Source: an uncultured Planctomycetota bacterium
GTDB taxonomy: Bacteria > Planctomycetota > UBA1135 > GCA-002686595
Direction of reading: 5' to 3'
Length of the DNA stretch: 42,524 nucleotides
NCBI GenBank assembly: GCA_903928115.1
Contig: CAIYPP010000105.1
Location: 1 to 42,524 of the forward strand
The notes beneath the pieces were generated by a model. It was not told where the DNA came from and did no database searches. It was given only the letters and a program-made list of their open reading frames with translations. Below, piece by piece: positions 24,358 through 32,351 of the stretch. The translations under genes were made by a program, and so were the position numbers. Every line of letters starts with the position of its first letter. The first letter of the stretch is position 1.

Positions 24358-24384
24358 GCGGGGTCGGGGTTAGCCCGGCCCCGC
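24358..24384. terminator. Terminator hairpin between convergent genes
   Basis: An 11-bp stem with one G/U pair (24358-24368 against 24374-24384) and a 5-nt loop GTTAG, followed on the plus strand by TGCATTT. It separates the winged-helix gene from the OPT transporter gene and probably works in both directions. Confidence 0.75.
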
Positions 24385-24403
24385 TGCATTTCGGCGTGTC
24401 CGC

Positions 24404-26251
24404 TCAGGCCTTGGCGCGGCCCGAGCGGTAGAGCACGACGGCCGCGAAGGCGAGCAGGCCGAGCCCCATGAGCATGTCGACGCCCGTGTGCGGTGCGCTC
24501 GGCTTGGTGACGCCGCTGAAGTACGCATAGCCCGCGATCAGGACACCCGCGAGTCCTTCGCCCGCGACGAAGCCGGACGCGCACAGGATGCCCGCGGAAG
24601 CGCCCGCCTCTTTGCCGCCGTCCTGCTTGTTGCCCGAGGCCGCGTCGACGAGCTTGCGCACCACGCCACCCGCGAAGACCGCGGCCATCGTCGACAGCGG
24701 GAGGTAAATACCGAGCGCGAACGGAAGCGCGGGAAGGCCCGCGAGGATGCCGACGCCGCCGAGCGCCGCACCGCTCAAGAGGAGGTCCCACGGCAGCCCG
24801 CCGCCGAGCACGGCCTCGACCACCGTCTTCATCAGTCGCGCCTGCGGAGCCGCGATCGAGTCGTCCGAGAAACCCTGACTCGTCTGCGCGAGCGCGATCA
24901 CGACCAGCGCGACGGCCCAGCACGCGACGCTCGCCGCGATCAGCTGCCCAAACTGCTGCAGCGCCGGCGTTCCGCGCACGAGCCAGCCCGTCTTCAGGTC
25001 TTGGCTGATGTCGCCTGCTTTCGATGCCGCGACGCACACCACGGTTCCGACGGTGAGCACCGCGCCCATCGCCTCCTTGCCCGTCCAGCCGAGGGCGAGG
25101 AACACCGCTGCGGTGCTCGCGATCGTGATCAGCGCCATCGCCGAGACGGGGTTCGAGGACACGCCGATCAGGCCGACGAGGCGCGACGACACGGGGACAA
25201 AGAGGAAGCCGAAGAGAGCGACGCCGAGCGCAGCCACGGTGCGTCCGCCGAGGCTGAGATCGCCCGCGAAGAGCCACGGCACCGTGGAGAGCACGATCAC
25301 GAGCGCCACGAGGCCGACCGCGATCACCCAGCTCGGCAGGTCGCGGTCCGTGCGCTCTTGCCCGACCTCCGCGCTGCCGCCGCGCAAGCCGCGCGCGACC
25401 GCCGCGAGCGACGCGACCATCGTCGGCGCCGTCTTGATCACCGTGAAGAGGCCCGCGCACGTCACGGCGCCTGCTCCGATGAAGATCGTGAACTGGTCCT
25501 TGATGGCCTTTGGCCCGATCGCCGCGCCGCCCGCCGCGAGGTGGACCTTCGTGACGAGCGGGAACAGCACGAGCGATGTGATCAGAGCGCCCGAGACCAT
25601 GACCGCGGCGGCCTTGAAGCCGACGATGTAGCCGACCGCGAGCAGGGCCGGCGCGGCTTTGATCGCGAGCGAAGCATTGGGGAGCGCGCTGAGCGTCGTC
25701 GAGAGCTCCTCCGGCAGCAGGTGGAATGCGCCGGTCACGAGCTTGATCGAAGCGCCGAGCGCGATGCCGATGAAGATCCAGCGACCGCCGCTCGAGCTCG
25801 CTTCCGTCGCGCGCAGCACCTCGGCGCAGGCGCGCCCCTCGGGGTAGGGGAGCTCGGCGTCCGCCTGCACGATCAAGAGCCGTCGCAGCGGGATCATCGC
25901 CAGAATGCCGAGCAGTCCGCCGAAGAAGGCCAGCAGCGCGACTTGGTGCACGGGCGGCGTGAAGCCCCACAGGAACAACGCGGGGATCGTGAAGATCGTC
26001 CCCGACGCCAGCGACGAGCTCGCGCTGCCGATCGTCTGCGCCATGTTCGCTTCGAGCAGCGTGCCGCCGCGGGGCAGCAGCTTGAACACGGCCGCCGACA
26101 GCACGGCGATCGGAATCGAGGTCGAGACCGTGAGGCCCGCCTTCAGGCCGAGGTACGCGTTCGCGGCGCCGAAGAGGCATCCGAACAGGACGCCGCACAG
26201 CACCGCGCGAAGGGTGAACTCCGCCAACTCCGAGCGCGAGGGGTTCTGCAT
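24404..26251 (-). CDS. OPT-family oligopeptide transporter
   Basis: A 615-aa membrane protein with about 14-16 hydrophobic helices. The N-terminal FGAANAYLGLKAGLTVSTSIP segment region (about 24-44) and the LPYPEGRACAEVLRA loop (about 128-143) are typical of the bacterial OPT family, which takes up oligopeptides or, in the YSL branch, metal chelates. A matching domain repeat is present in the second half (DISQDLKTGWLVRGTP, about 410-425). ATG 26251 is where the hydrophilic N-terminus MQNPSRSEL starts; the much longer open frame upstream is a shadow of the sulfatase region. Single gene, divergent from the globin gene. Substrate unknown. Confidence 0.9.
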   Translation of the reverse strand: MQNPSRSELAEFTLRAVLCGVLFGCLFGAANAYLGLKAGLTVSTSIPIAVLSAAVFKLLPRGGTLLEANMAQTIGSASSSLASGTIFTIPALFLWGFTPPVHQVALLAFFGGLLGILAMIPLRRLLIVQADAELPYPEGRACAEVLRATEASSSGGRWIFIGIALGASIKLVTGAFHLLPEELSTTLSALPNASLAIKAAPALLAVGYIVGFKAAAVMVSGALITSLVLFPLVTKVHLAAGGAAIGPKAIKDQFTIFIGAGAVTCAGLFTVIKTAPTMVASLAAVARGLRGGSAEVGQERTDRDLPSWVIAVGLVALVIVLSTVPWLFAGDLSLGGRTVAALGVALFGFLFVPVSSRLVGLIGVSSNPVSAMALITIASTAAVFLALGWTGKEAMGAVLTVGTVVCVAASKAGDISQDLKTGWLVRGTPALQQFGQLIAASVACWAVALVVIALAQTSQGFSDDSIAAPQARLMKTVVEAVLGGGLPWDLLLSGAALGGVGILAGLPALPFALGIYLPLSTMAAVFAGGVVRKLVDAASGNKQDGGKEAGASAGILCASGFVAGEGLAGVLIAGYAYFSGVTKPSAPHTGVDMLMGLGLLAFAAVVLYRSGRAKA

Positions 26252-26470
26252 GTTGGGGGCGGAGTCTAGAGCGCGGGGCGGAAGGCGTCGCGTCCCGCCC
26301 TGCGCGCGCGTCGTGCGTCCGTCTCGAAGTGGAGGGGAGAGGTCGAGACGCGGGTCGCGAGCTCGATCGGGAAATTTCTGCGCGCTTCTCGGGCCTCTCC
26401 GAGCCCTTGTTTTCAAAATTGCGACGTCCTGAGCGGAGATCGGAAGCCCGCGTCCGAAGAGGGGGGCACC

Positions 26471-26476
26471 AAGGAG
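26471..26476 (+). promoter_or_regulatory. Strong Shine-Dalgarno of the globin gene
   Basis: AAGGAG lies 9 nt before ATG 26486. Most genes in this window lack a clear Shine-Dalgarno, so this one is notable and fixes the globin start. Confidence 0.6.
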
Positions 26477-26485
26477 CCCCAACCC

Positions 26486-26911
26486 ATGACCCAGACCTCC
26501 GCAGATCGCATTCGCGCGTCCTTTGCCCTCATCGCACCGAAGGCCGCCGACGTGATCGACAGCTTCTATGCGAACCTCTTCGCTGCCGCACCCGCGGTGC
26601 GCTCGATGTTCCCGGAAGACATGAAGCAGCAGAAGGCGCATCTGCTCGCGGCGGTGGGGCTCGTGGTCAAGCACGCGGACAACCTCGCCGCCCTGCGCGA
26701 GCCGTTGCTCGAGATGGGGCAGCGCCACCTCTCCTACGGTGCCGAGCCTGCGCACTACGCGGCCGTCCGCGAAGTCCTGCTTGCGACGCTCCGTCAGCAC
26801 GCGGGCGCTGCGTGGACCGAGCAGCTCGACGCGGACTGGCGCGGCGCGATCAACTCCGTCGCCAAGGTGATGATCGAGGGCCAGCTCTCGGTCGCGAACC
26901 GCGTGGCCTAG
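26486..26911 (+). CDS. Single-domain bacterial globin
   Basis: A 141-aa three-over-three globin of the flavohemoglobin/neuroglobin-like family without a reductase domain. The proximal heme ligand is H81 in MGQRHLSYG; the CD1 Phe is F42 and the distal E7 residue is probably Q49. The rest follows the helical pattern of family members. Such globins bind O2 and NO and often serve in NO detoxification with a separate reductase. It is preceded by a good Shine-Dalgarno. Its stop and that of the sulfatase on the other strand share the palindrome CTAG (26908-26911). Confidence 0.92.
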   Translation: MTQTSADRIRASFALIAPKAADVIDSFYANLFAAAPAVRSMFPEDMKQQKAHLLAAVGLVVKHADNLAALREPLLEMGQRHLSYGAEPAHYAAVREVLLATLRQHAGAAWTEQLDADWRGAINSVAKVMIEGQLSVANRVA

Positions 26912-28422
26912 CGCGGCCAGGCGACGTCGTCGGGCCACGGCACTCGTAGCCCGCTCGCCGCGCCGAGCGACATCTGTGCGCGGGTGCGCCGCAGCTCGCT
27001 GCCGAGCACGCTCGCGAGCTGGCGCACGCGTTCCGGATCGCTTGCCGCGAGGTCGTGCTCCTCGCCGAGATCGTGCGCGAGGTCGTAGAGCTCGAATCCG
27101 CGATCCGCGTGGCGGTAGATCAGCTTCCAGTCGCCGAGTCGTACGGCGCTGTACGGCCAGATTCCGGGCCCCGGCGTGCCCCAGTAGTGCGGCTGATGCC
27201 AAACGAGCGCGCGCTGCGACGCGCTCGCCTCCCCGCGCAGCAGCGGGGTGAGATCGATTCCATCGCGTACGACGCCATCTGAAGGCTGTGCCAAGCCCGC
27301 GGCGGAGAGCAGCGTGGGGAAGAGGTCCGTGCTGATGACCTGCGCGTCGCTCGCGCCTGGCCGCACGACACCGGGCCAGCGAATCACGAGCGGCACGCGC
27401 GTTCCGCCCTCGTAGGCCGAGCCCTTTCCACTGCGCAGCGGCGCGTTGTGGGTATGGGGCGTGCCGCCGCGCGCATGCGCCGACAACCCTCCGTTGTCCG
27501 ACGTGAAGATCACCAGCGTCTCGTCGGCGACTCCGCGTCGTTCGAGCTCGTCGAGCACGGCACCGAGCGCCGCGTCCATCGTCTCGACCATCGTCGCGTA
27601 CGCGGCTTCGCGCGGATCGAGCCCCGCGTAGTGCTCGACATAGCGCGCGTTCGCTTGGATCGGCGTGTGCACCGAGTACGGCGCGAAGTTTAGGAAGAAC
27701 CGCTCGCCAGCGTCGAGCGCGCGGCCGACGTGCTCGACGGCCTCGATCGCGAGCGCCTCGTCGAGGTAGATGTCCTTGCCGTGCCAACGTTCCATTCCCG
27801 GCACGTCCCAGACGGGGTCTCCCTTGCGTGCCGCGCCGCTGAAGTTCTCCGTTCCGAGGAAGCTACCCGGCGCTCCAGCGCCGTGCCCCGCGACGTTGAC
27901 ATCGAAGCCGAGCGCGCATGGATCGCTGCCTGCGGTCCCGACGGCGCCGAAGTGCGCCTTTCCGACGTGGATCGTGTGATATCCGCCTTGCGCGAGCAGC
28001 TCTGGCAGCGTCGTGTCCTCGGGCTGCAGCCCATTCATGTTCCATTGCGGCGGCAAGAGTCCGAGGAACGGCGCCGAAGTGTCGCTGTCTTTGCGCAGCG
28101 TCCAGTACGTGATGCGCGAGCGCGCTGGCGTCTGACCGGAGAGGATCGCTGCACGCGTCGGCGTGCAGACGGGCGCAGCGGAGTAGGCCTGCGTGAATGC
28201 GAGTCCTTCGCGCGCGAGCCGCTCGACGTTGGGCGTGCGAAAGCGTGCGTTCTGCGCCGTGCGCTCTGGCCCGAGCGGGAGCGAGATGTCCTGCCAGCCG
28301 AGGTCGTCGACGAGAAACAGGACGATGTTCGGCGTGCGCGACGACGATTGCGGCGCCGTCGCGCACGCGCAGGCCGCGAGCGCGAGCAGTCCTGCCGCCA
28401 AACGCAGCCTGCGCGGGGACAT
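26908..28422 (-). CDS. Type I (formylglycine-dependent) sulfatase, lipoprotein
   Basis: A 504-aa secreted arylsulfatase-type enzyme. The signal peptide ends in the lipobox LAAC (C18). Metal ligands D39-D40 lie in FLVDDLGWQD. The modification site is C86-T-P-T-R90, i.e. the CxPxR motif whose Cys is oxidised to formylglycine by an FGE. GKAHFG, PYSVHTPI and FTSDNGG carry further active-site residues. It hydrolyses sulfate esters, probably from algal or host glycans, in periplasm or on the surface. ATG 28422 overlaps the stop of the thioredoxin-fold gene (TGATG), so translation is coupled; a GTG one codon earlier is possible. Substrate class cannot be fixed from sequence. Confidence 0.93.
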   Translation of the reverse strand: MSPRRLRLAAGLLALAACACATAPQSSSRTPNIVLFLVDDLGWQDISLPLGPERTAQNARFRTPNVERLAREGLAFTQAYSAAPVCTPTRAAILSGQTPARSRITYWTLRKDSDTSAPFLGLLPPQWNMNGLQPEDTTLPELLAQGGYHTIHVGKAHFGAVGTAGSDPCALGFDVNVAGHGAGAPGSFLGTENFSGAARKGDPVWDVPGMERWHGKDIYLDEALAIEAVEHVGRALDAGERFFLNFAPYSVHTPIQANARYVEHYAGLDPREAAYATMVETMDAALGAVLDELERRGVADETLVIFTSDNGGLSAHARGGTPHTHNAPLRSGKGSAYEGGTRVPLVIRWPGVVRPGASDAQVISTDLFPTLLSAAGLAQPSDGVVRDGIDLTPLLRGEASASQRALVWHQPHYWGTPGPGIWPYSAVRLGDWKLIYRHADRGFELYDLAHDLGEEHDLAASDPERVRQLASVLGSELRRTRAQMSLGAASGLRVPWPDDVAWPR

Positions 28423-29810
28423 CACTTGCGCGCGAGCAGCCGCTCGATCACTTCGACGAGGTGGTCCTTCCCATCGAACCCGACCTCACAGAGCGCGAGC
28501 TTGCCCTGACGGTCGACGTAGTAGTTCGTGGGGAATGCGCCGACCAGCAGCGTCTCGTTCACCTTGTCCGAGCCGAGCACCACCGGCCAAGGCAGCCCCT
28601 GCTTCTTCGCGTGCTCGATCTCGCGCTCGCGCTCCTGCTCCTTGTTGAAGCCGATCACGGCGAGGTCGGCCCCGTGCTTGGCGTAGAGCGCCTTGAGGTG
28701 GGGGATCTCCTGATTGCACGGTCCGCACCACGAGGCGTAGAAGTTGAACACGACGACTTTGCCGCGCAGCGCAGAGAGCTTGACCTCGTTCCCCGCGAGG
28801 TCCTTCCCGACCACGTCGCCGAGCAGCTCGACGGCGTCGCGTCCGATCAGCTTCGCCGCGATTTCCTTGTCGAGGCGCTCCTTTTCGCGCATCTCGCGTA
28901 CGCGGACGATGCGCTCGACGAGCTGCTGCGCCTCGAAGGCGAAGAACGAACCCGAGCTCTCGTACCGATCCGCGACCGCCTGCGCCTCACGTTCTTTCGC
29001 CGCCAAGTCTTCGGCGCTGAACGCTCCGCGCTGAAGCGCGAGGAACTCCTCGCGATCCTTGCGCAAGTTCGCGAGCGCCGTGTCATCGACCTTGCCGACG
29101 CGCGCGAGGCGATACTCGTTGCCAAACTCTCCGACGCGCAGCGGGTCCGACGAGAACTCGACCTTCCACGCCGCGCTCGACTCCAAGACGGTGCGCGCCG
29201 CGGGGTCGACGGTGATCGACTCCGTCCAAGTGATCAGGCGCATCGTCGCGACCATCGCGTGCGCCACCGGAAGATCCGTGGCGCGGGCGCGCAGATGCAC
29301 GACTCCGTCGCCAGCTTCGGTCTTCCACTCGCGCGTGGCCGCATAGTCGAAGTTCGTCGGGAGCACGATGCGCTGCGTCGTGCTCATCGCGCCCGCGTTC
29401 AGCGAGAGCGACGCCGGAGGCAGCGGCAACCCGCCGATCGCCGTCATCGCCGGAGCGCCCGCCATCATCCCGGGCATCATGCCGCTGGGCAGGGGCGCAC
29501 GCTGGAGATCCGCGCCGAGTTCGATCGTCTCGTAGCGCGAGCTCGCGGGGATCGTCTGCATCTTGCCGGCGCGGAAGCCTGAGCCCTGCAGATAGCGCTG
29601 GAACAGCGCAACCTCGGTGTTGCCCGCTTCGTTCGTGCCGAGCACGATCGCGCGCGTCTCGAACGGAATCTCCATGCTGGAGCTGTCGTCCTTGTGGCGG
29701 CCCTTGCCCGTGTAGACGAGCTCCGTGCCCGCAGCGAGGTCGAGCGCTCCTGCGACGTTGTTGTCTTGGGCGGGCAGGGAGAAGGCGAGAGCGGCGAAGA
29801 GTTGCAGCAT
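28422..29810 (-). CDS. Secreted protein with C-terminal thioredoxin-like (TlpA/ResA) domain
   Basis: A 462-aa exported protein. The signal peptide starts MLQLFAALAFSLPAQ. The N-terminal 250 residues are beta-rich with a Met-rich stretch (PSGMMPGMMAGAPAM) and belong to no family I recognise. A charged helical linker (about 250-335) precedes a TlpA-type thioredoxin fold (about 335-462) with the active site W361-C-G-P-C365. Such domains reduce disulfides in the envelope, e.g. for cytochrome maturation. ATG 29810 is preferred over the upstream start at 29831. The gene is translationally coupled to the sulfatase, so it could keep the sulfatase motif Cys reduced before its oxidation to formylglycine (inference). 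Confidence 0.88.
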   Translation of the reverse strand: MLQLFAALAFSLPAQDNNVAGALDLAAGTELVYTGKGRHKDDSSSMEIPFETRAIVLGTNEAGNTEVALFQRYLQGSGFRAGKMQTIPASSRYETIELGADLQRAPLPSGMMPGMMAGAPAMTAIGGLPLPPASLSLNAGAMSTTQRIVLPTNFDYAATREWKTEAGDGVVHLRARATDLPVAHAMVATMRLITWTESITVDPAARTVLESSAAWKVEFSSDPLRVGEFGNEYRLARVGKVDDTALANLRKDREEFLALQRGAFSAEDLAAKEREAQAVADRYESSGSFFAFEAQQLVERIVRVREMREKERLDKEIAAKLIGRDAVELLGDVVGKDLAGNEVKLSALRGKVVVFNFYASWCGPCNQEIPHLKALYAKHGADLAVIGFNKEQEREREIEHAKKQGLPWPVVLGSDKVNETLLVGAFPTNYYVDRQGKLALCEVGFDGKDHLVEVIERLLARK

Positions 29811-29912
29811 GGAGGCGATTCCCAGAACCAATCGAAGTGCGCGAGCAAAGAGAGGCTAGCGCGCATCGCCGCGCGCTTACGTATGCGACGAGCAAATCCG
29901 TGGCTCGTGGCG

Positions 29913-31187
29913 CTAGTGCTCAGGCGCCGGCGCGCTGCTCTGCGGCGCGCCATCGAGCTTGCGTCCGCCGCGCAGGACGAGCTCCAAGATCGGGCTCGTC
30001 ATCAGCGTCGTAACGATCGCCATGATCGCGAGCATCGCGAAGATCTCCGGAGAGATGACCCCGCGCTCGAGTCCGATGTTGATGATGATGAGCTCCATCA
30101 TCCCGCGCGCGTTCATCAGCACGCCGATGCCCAGCGCCTCACGATTGGGGATACCAGATGCGCGCGCCGCGCCCCAGCACGCCACGCTCTTGCCGAGCAC
30201 GGCCGCCGCGAGCACGCCGAGCGCGATCAGCCACAGTCCGCTCTCGTCGAGCAGTCCAAGGCGCGTGTTCAGGCCGGAGTACGTGAAGAAGAGCGGTAGG
30301 AACAGCGCGACCGCCAGCGGCTGCGTGCGCGCGATGATCGACTTGCTCACCACGCCGCGCGGCATCGCCGCGCCCATCACGAACGCGCCGAACACCGCGT
30401 GCAGGTGAATCCGCTCGGTCCACCATGCGCCGAGGCACATCAGCGCGAGCAACATCGCGTACTCGCGGTCCGAGAGCCTGCCGCGCTCTTCCACTCCGCG
30501 CGCCCAGCGCCGCAGCAGTGGCCGCACGACGCCCATCACGAGCACCGCGTAGCCGAAGCCGCCGCCGATGGAGAACGCCGCGTCCGTGAAGTCGCCGGTG
30601 AAGCTCGCGAGGACCACGGCCAGCATGCACCACGCCGCGGCGTCGTCGATCGCGCCCGCGCCGAGCACGACCGTTCCGAGTGTCGTTCCCGTAAGCCCCT
30701 TGTGCTGGAGGATGCGTGCGAGCATCGGGAACGCCGTGATGCACATCGACGCGCCCATGAACAGCATCGCGGCCGTTTGCGGGACTCCCTCGGGGAAGAG
30801 CGGAGTGTGGTTGTAGATGAGCCAGCCCACGAGCGCTCCGAGGCCGAACTGCACCGTCATGCCCGAGAGCGACACCCCCATCGAGGCCGCGACGCGCTGG
30901 CGCATGATGTCGCCGCGGAACTCGAGCCCGATGATGAACATGTAGAGCGAGAGCCCGATCTGCGCGACCGGGAAGAGCACCTTCATGCTCTCCTTCGGGA
31001 ACAGCTCGGCACTGACCTCGGGTGCGAGCGCACCGAGCAGCGACGGCCCGAGGCACACGCCCGCGATCATCTCGGAGACGACCGGCGGCTGTCCGAGCCG
31101 CTCCGCAACGAGCCCCACGAGCCGGCAGACGACGAGGATCGCCCCGAGCTGGAAGAGGAACTGGACGGCGAGCTCGAAGGGCGTCAT
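29913..31187 (-). CDS. Kef-type cation:proton antiporter (CPA2)
   Basis: A 424-aa protein with 12-13 membrane helices. It shows the CPA2 hallmarks: LGQPPVVSEMIAGVCLGPSLLG near the N-terminus (shown here as one conserved helix pair, 31-52), the double-Asp ion site in GAIDDAAAW, and LMNARGMMELIIINIG in a late helix. It exchanges Na+ or K+ for protons. No C-terminal RCK/TrkA domain is attached, so regulation by nucleotide binding is absent. ATG 31187 opens with the first hydrophobic helix; the longer open frame beyond is not coding. It is divergent from the DUF4258 gene. Confidence 0.92.
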   Translation of the reverse strand: MTPFELAVQFLFQLGAILVVCRLVGLVAERLGQPPVVSEMIAGVCLGPSLLGALAPEVSAELFPKESMKVLFPVAQIGLSLYMFIIGLEFRGDIMRQRVAASMGVSLSGMTVQFGLGALVGWLIYNHTPLFPEGVPQTAAMLFMGASMCITAFPMLARILQHKGLTGTTLGTVVLGAGAIDDAAAWCMLAVVLASFTGDFTDAAFSIGGGFGYAVLVMGVVRPLLRRWARGVEERGRLSDREYAMLLALMCLGAWWTERIHLHAVFGAFVMGAAMPRGVVSKSIIARTQPLAVALFLPLFFTYSGLNTRLGLLDESGLWLIALGVLAAAVLGKSVACWGAARASGIPNREALGIGVLMNARGMMELIIINIGLERGVISPEIFAMLAIMAIVTTLMTSPILELVLRGGRKLDGAPQSSAPAPEH

Positions 31188-31499
31188 GGGGAGTGCAGGC
31201 TCGCGGAGCTTATCGACCGCCCCCGCCCGGCTCCTACGCAACCCGTACAGACCGGGCTCGGCCCGTTCCGGAGCTGGGCCCGCGCCCCCGCCAGCCCTGT
31301 GAATGCGCGGGGCTGAGCCCGCATAGGGGTGGGGGATGGGCGCCGAAATCGGCGGGAACGACTGGAATCTCCGCTGCCGCGGTCCCATTTCCGGACATGA
31401 CACTCTCGCCCCGCGCACGGGGCGCCCCCGCACCCTGAAATCCTGATTCGAGGACCCCGACCGACTCGCCGCTGACCCCTCTGCCTGGAGCCCCCCCTC
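31188..31499. other. Divergent intergenic region (antiporter / DUF4258)
   Basis: 312 bases without a gene. There is an interrupted palindrome CGCCGA-AA-TCGGCG (31341-31354) that could be an operator. A second GC-rich inverted repeat lies at about 31411-31431 (GCCCCGCG / CGGGGCGC). A C-run (CCCCCCCTC) rather than a purine-rich Shine-Dalgarno precedes the DUF4258 ATG. Promoters for both genes must be here but none is clear. Confidence 0.3.
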
Positions 31500-31799
31500 A
31501 TGCTGCAGCCCGAATCGACACCGCTCGCCTTGCCCGACGATCTCACGGTCTATTGGACCGGCCACGCGCTCGAGCGCTTGGAGGAGCGCGGCATCTCGCG
31601 CGCAGCGATCTTCGAGGTGCTCCGCCACCCCTTCCAGACCGGCCGCGGCGAGGGCAGCGCCCGCTGGTCGATCGCCAGCGTGATCGCCGGCGCGCGCCGC
31701 ATCTGGCTCAAGGTCGTCTGGACCGAGGCGGGCATCGAAGACGCGCTCGTGCTCACCGCCTACTGCCCGGTACGCTCGCACGGCAGGCGCGCCGCGTGA
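31500..31799 (+). CDS. DUF4258-domain protein
   Basis: A 99-aa protein. The segment TGHALERLEERGISRAAIFEVLRHPFQTGRG is the typical start of DUF4258 (residues about 20-50), and ARRIWLKVVW with ALVLTAYCP completes the small alpha/beta fold. DUF4258 is structurally related to BrnT/RelE-like ribonuclease toxins, but no antitoxin gene is adjacent: downstream lies a lipoprotein gene on the same strand, and upstream a divergent transporter. It could be a solitary regulatory RNase or a non-toxic relative. The start is fixed by the ATG at 31500; there is no good Shine-Dalgarno. Confidence 0.75.
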   Translation: MLQPESTPLALPDDLTVYWTGHALERLEERGISRAAIFEVLRHPFQTGRGEGSARWSIASVIAGARRIWLKVVWTEAGIEDALVLTAYCPVRSHGRRAA

Positions 31800-31910
31800 G
31801 CGCGCCGCAGCTCGCCGCGAAAGAAGTTCCACTCGCGCGTGCTTCGGCCAGAGCCGCGCTCGCTTCTGCGTCTCGGGCTCGCACGGCGTGCTAGCTTTCG
31901 TTGCAGGCCG

Positions 31911-32321
31911 ATGGACGGCCTTGCGATCACCTCGGAGACCCACGCTTTGTCCCATCGCTCGCTCGCGGCCCTCGCGCTCCTCTCGCTCGTCACGGCCTGT
32001 GCCAGCACTCAGACCTCCGCCCCCGTCCTCGAAGTCGAGCGCGGCGACGGTGTGCGAGCCGTCCACGCGCGTGTGCGGGACGAGCAGGGCAGCCCGCGCC
32101 TCGAGCTCGACCTCCAGACGCGCTTCCCCGGCACCGCGGCGCGCCGCTCCGTGCAAGTCGAAGGCCTCGCATCCGATGGACGCACGCTCTTCACGCGCGA
32201 GCTCGTCGCCGAACCGCTCACCCACGACGCGCGCTACCATCGCGAGCAATCGGCCCGCGCTTCGCTCGATCTACCCAGCTCGAACGAGCTCGCCACCCTG
32301 CGCATCCGCGCCGGCCGCTAG
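31911..32321 (+). CDS. Small putative lipoprotein
   Basis: A 136-aa protein with a signal peptide ending in the lipobox VTAC (C30). The mature part is predicted to form one beta-sandwich domain, with strands in SPRLELDLQTRF and RRSVQVEGL; this resembles the YcfL-like family of small periplasmic lipoproteins, with low certainty. ATG 31911 starts the signal peptide, and the open frame upstream is not used. It lies 112 bp behind the DUF4258 gene and converges on the Cys-rich secreted protein gene with 30 bp between. Confidence 0.65.
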   Translation: MDGLAITSETHALSHRSLAALALLSLVTACASTQTSAPVLEVERGDGVRAVHARVRDEQGSPRLELDLQTRFPGTAARRSVQVEGLASDGRTLFTRELVAEPLTHDARYHREQSARASLDLPSSNELATLRIRAGR

Positions 32322-32351
32322 CGGTCGGATCCAGCTCGGCGCGCGCGCTCG

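Noticed and set aside
24488..26269. 593-codon plus-strand open frame opposite the OPT transporter
   Set aside because: Very Arg/Glu/Asp-rich translation without any domain; antisense shadow of a clear membrane-protein gene in GC-rich DNA.
28197..29582. 461-codon plus-strand open frame opposite sulfatase and thioredoxin genes
   Set aside because: Low-complexity Arg/Leu-rich shadow spanning two well-supported genes.
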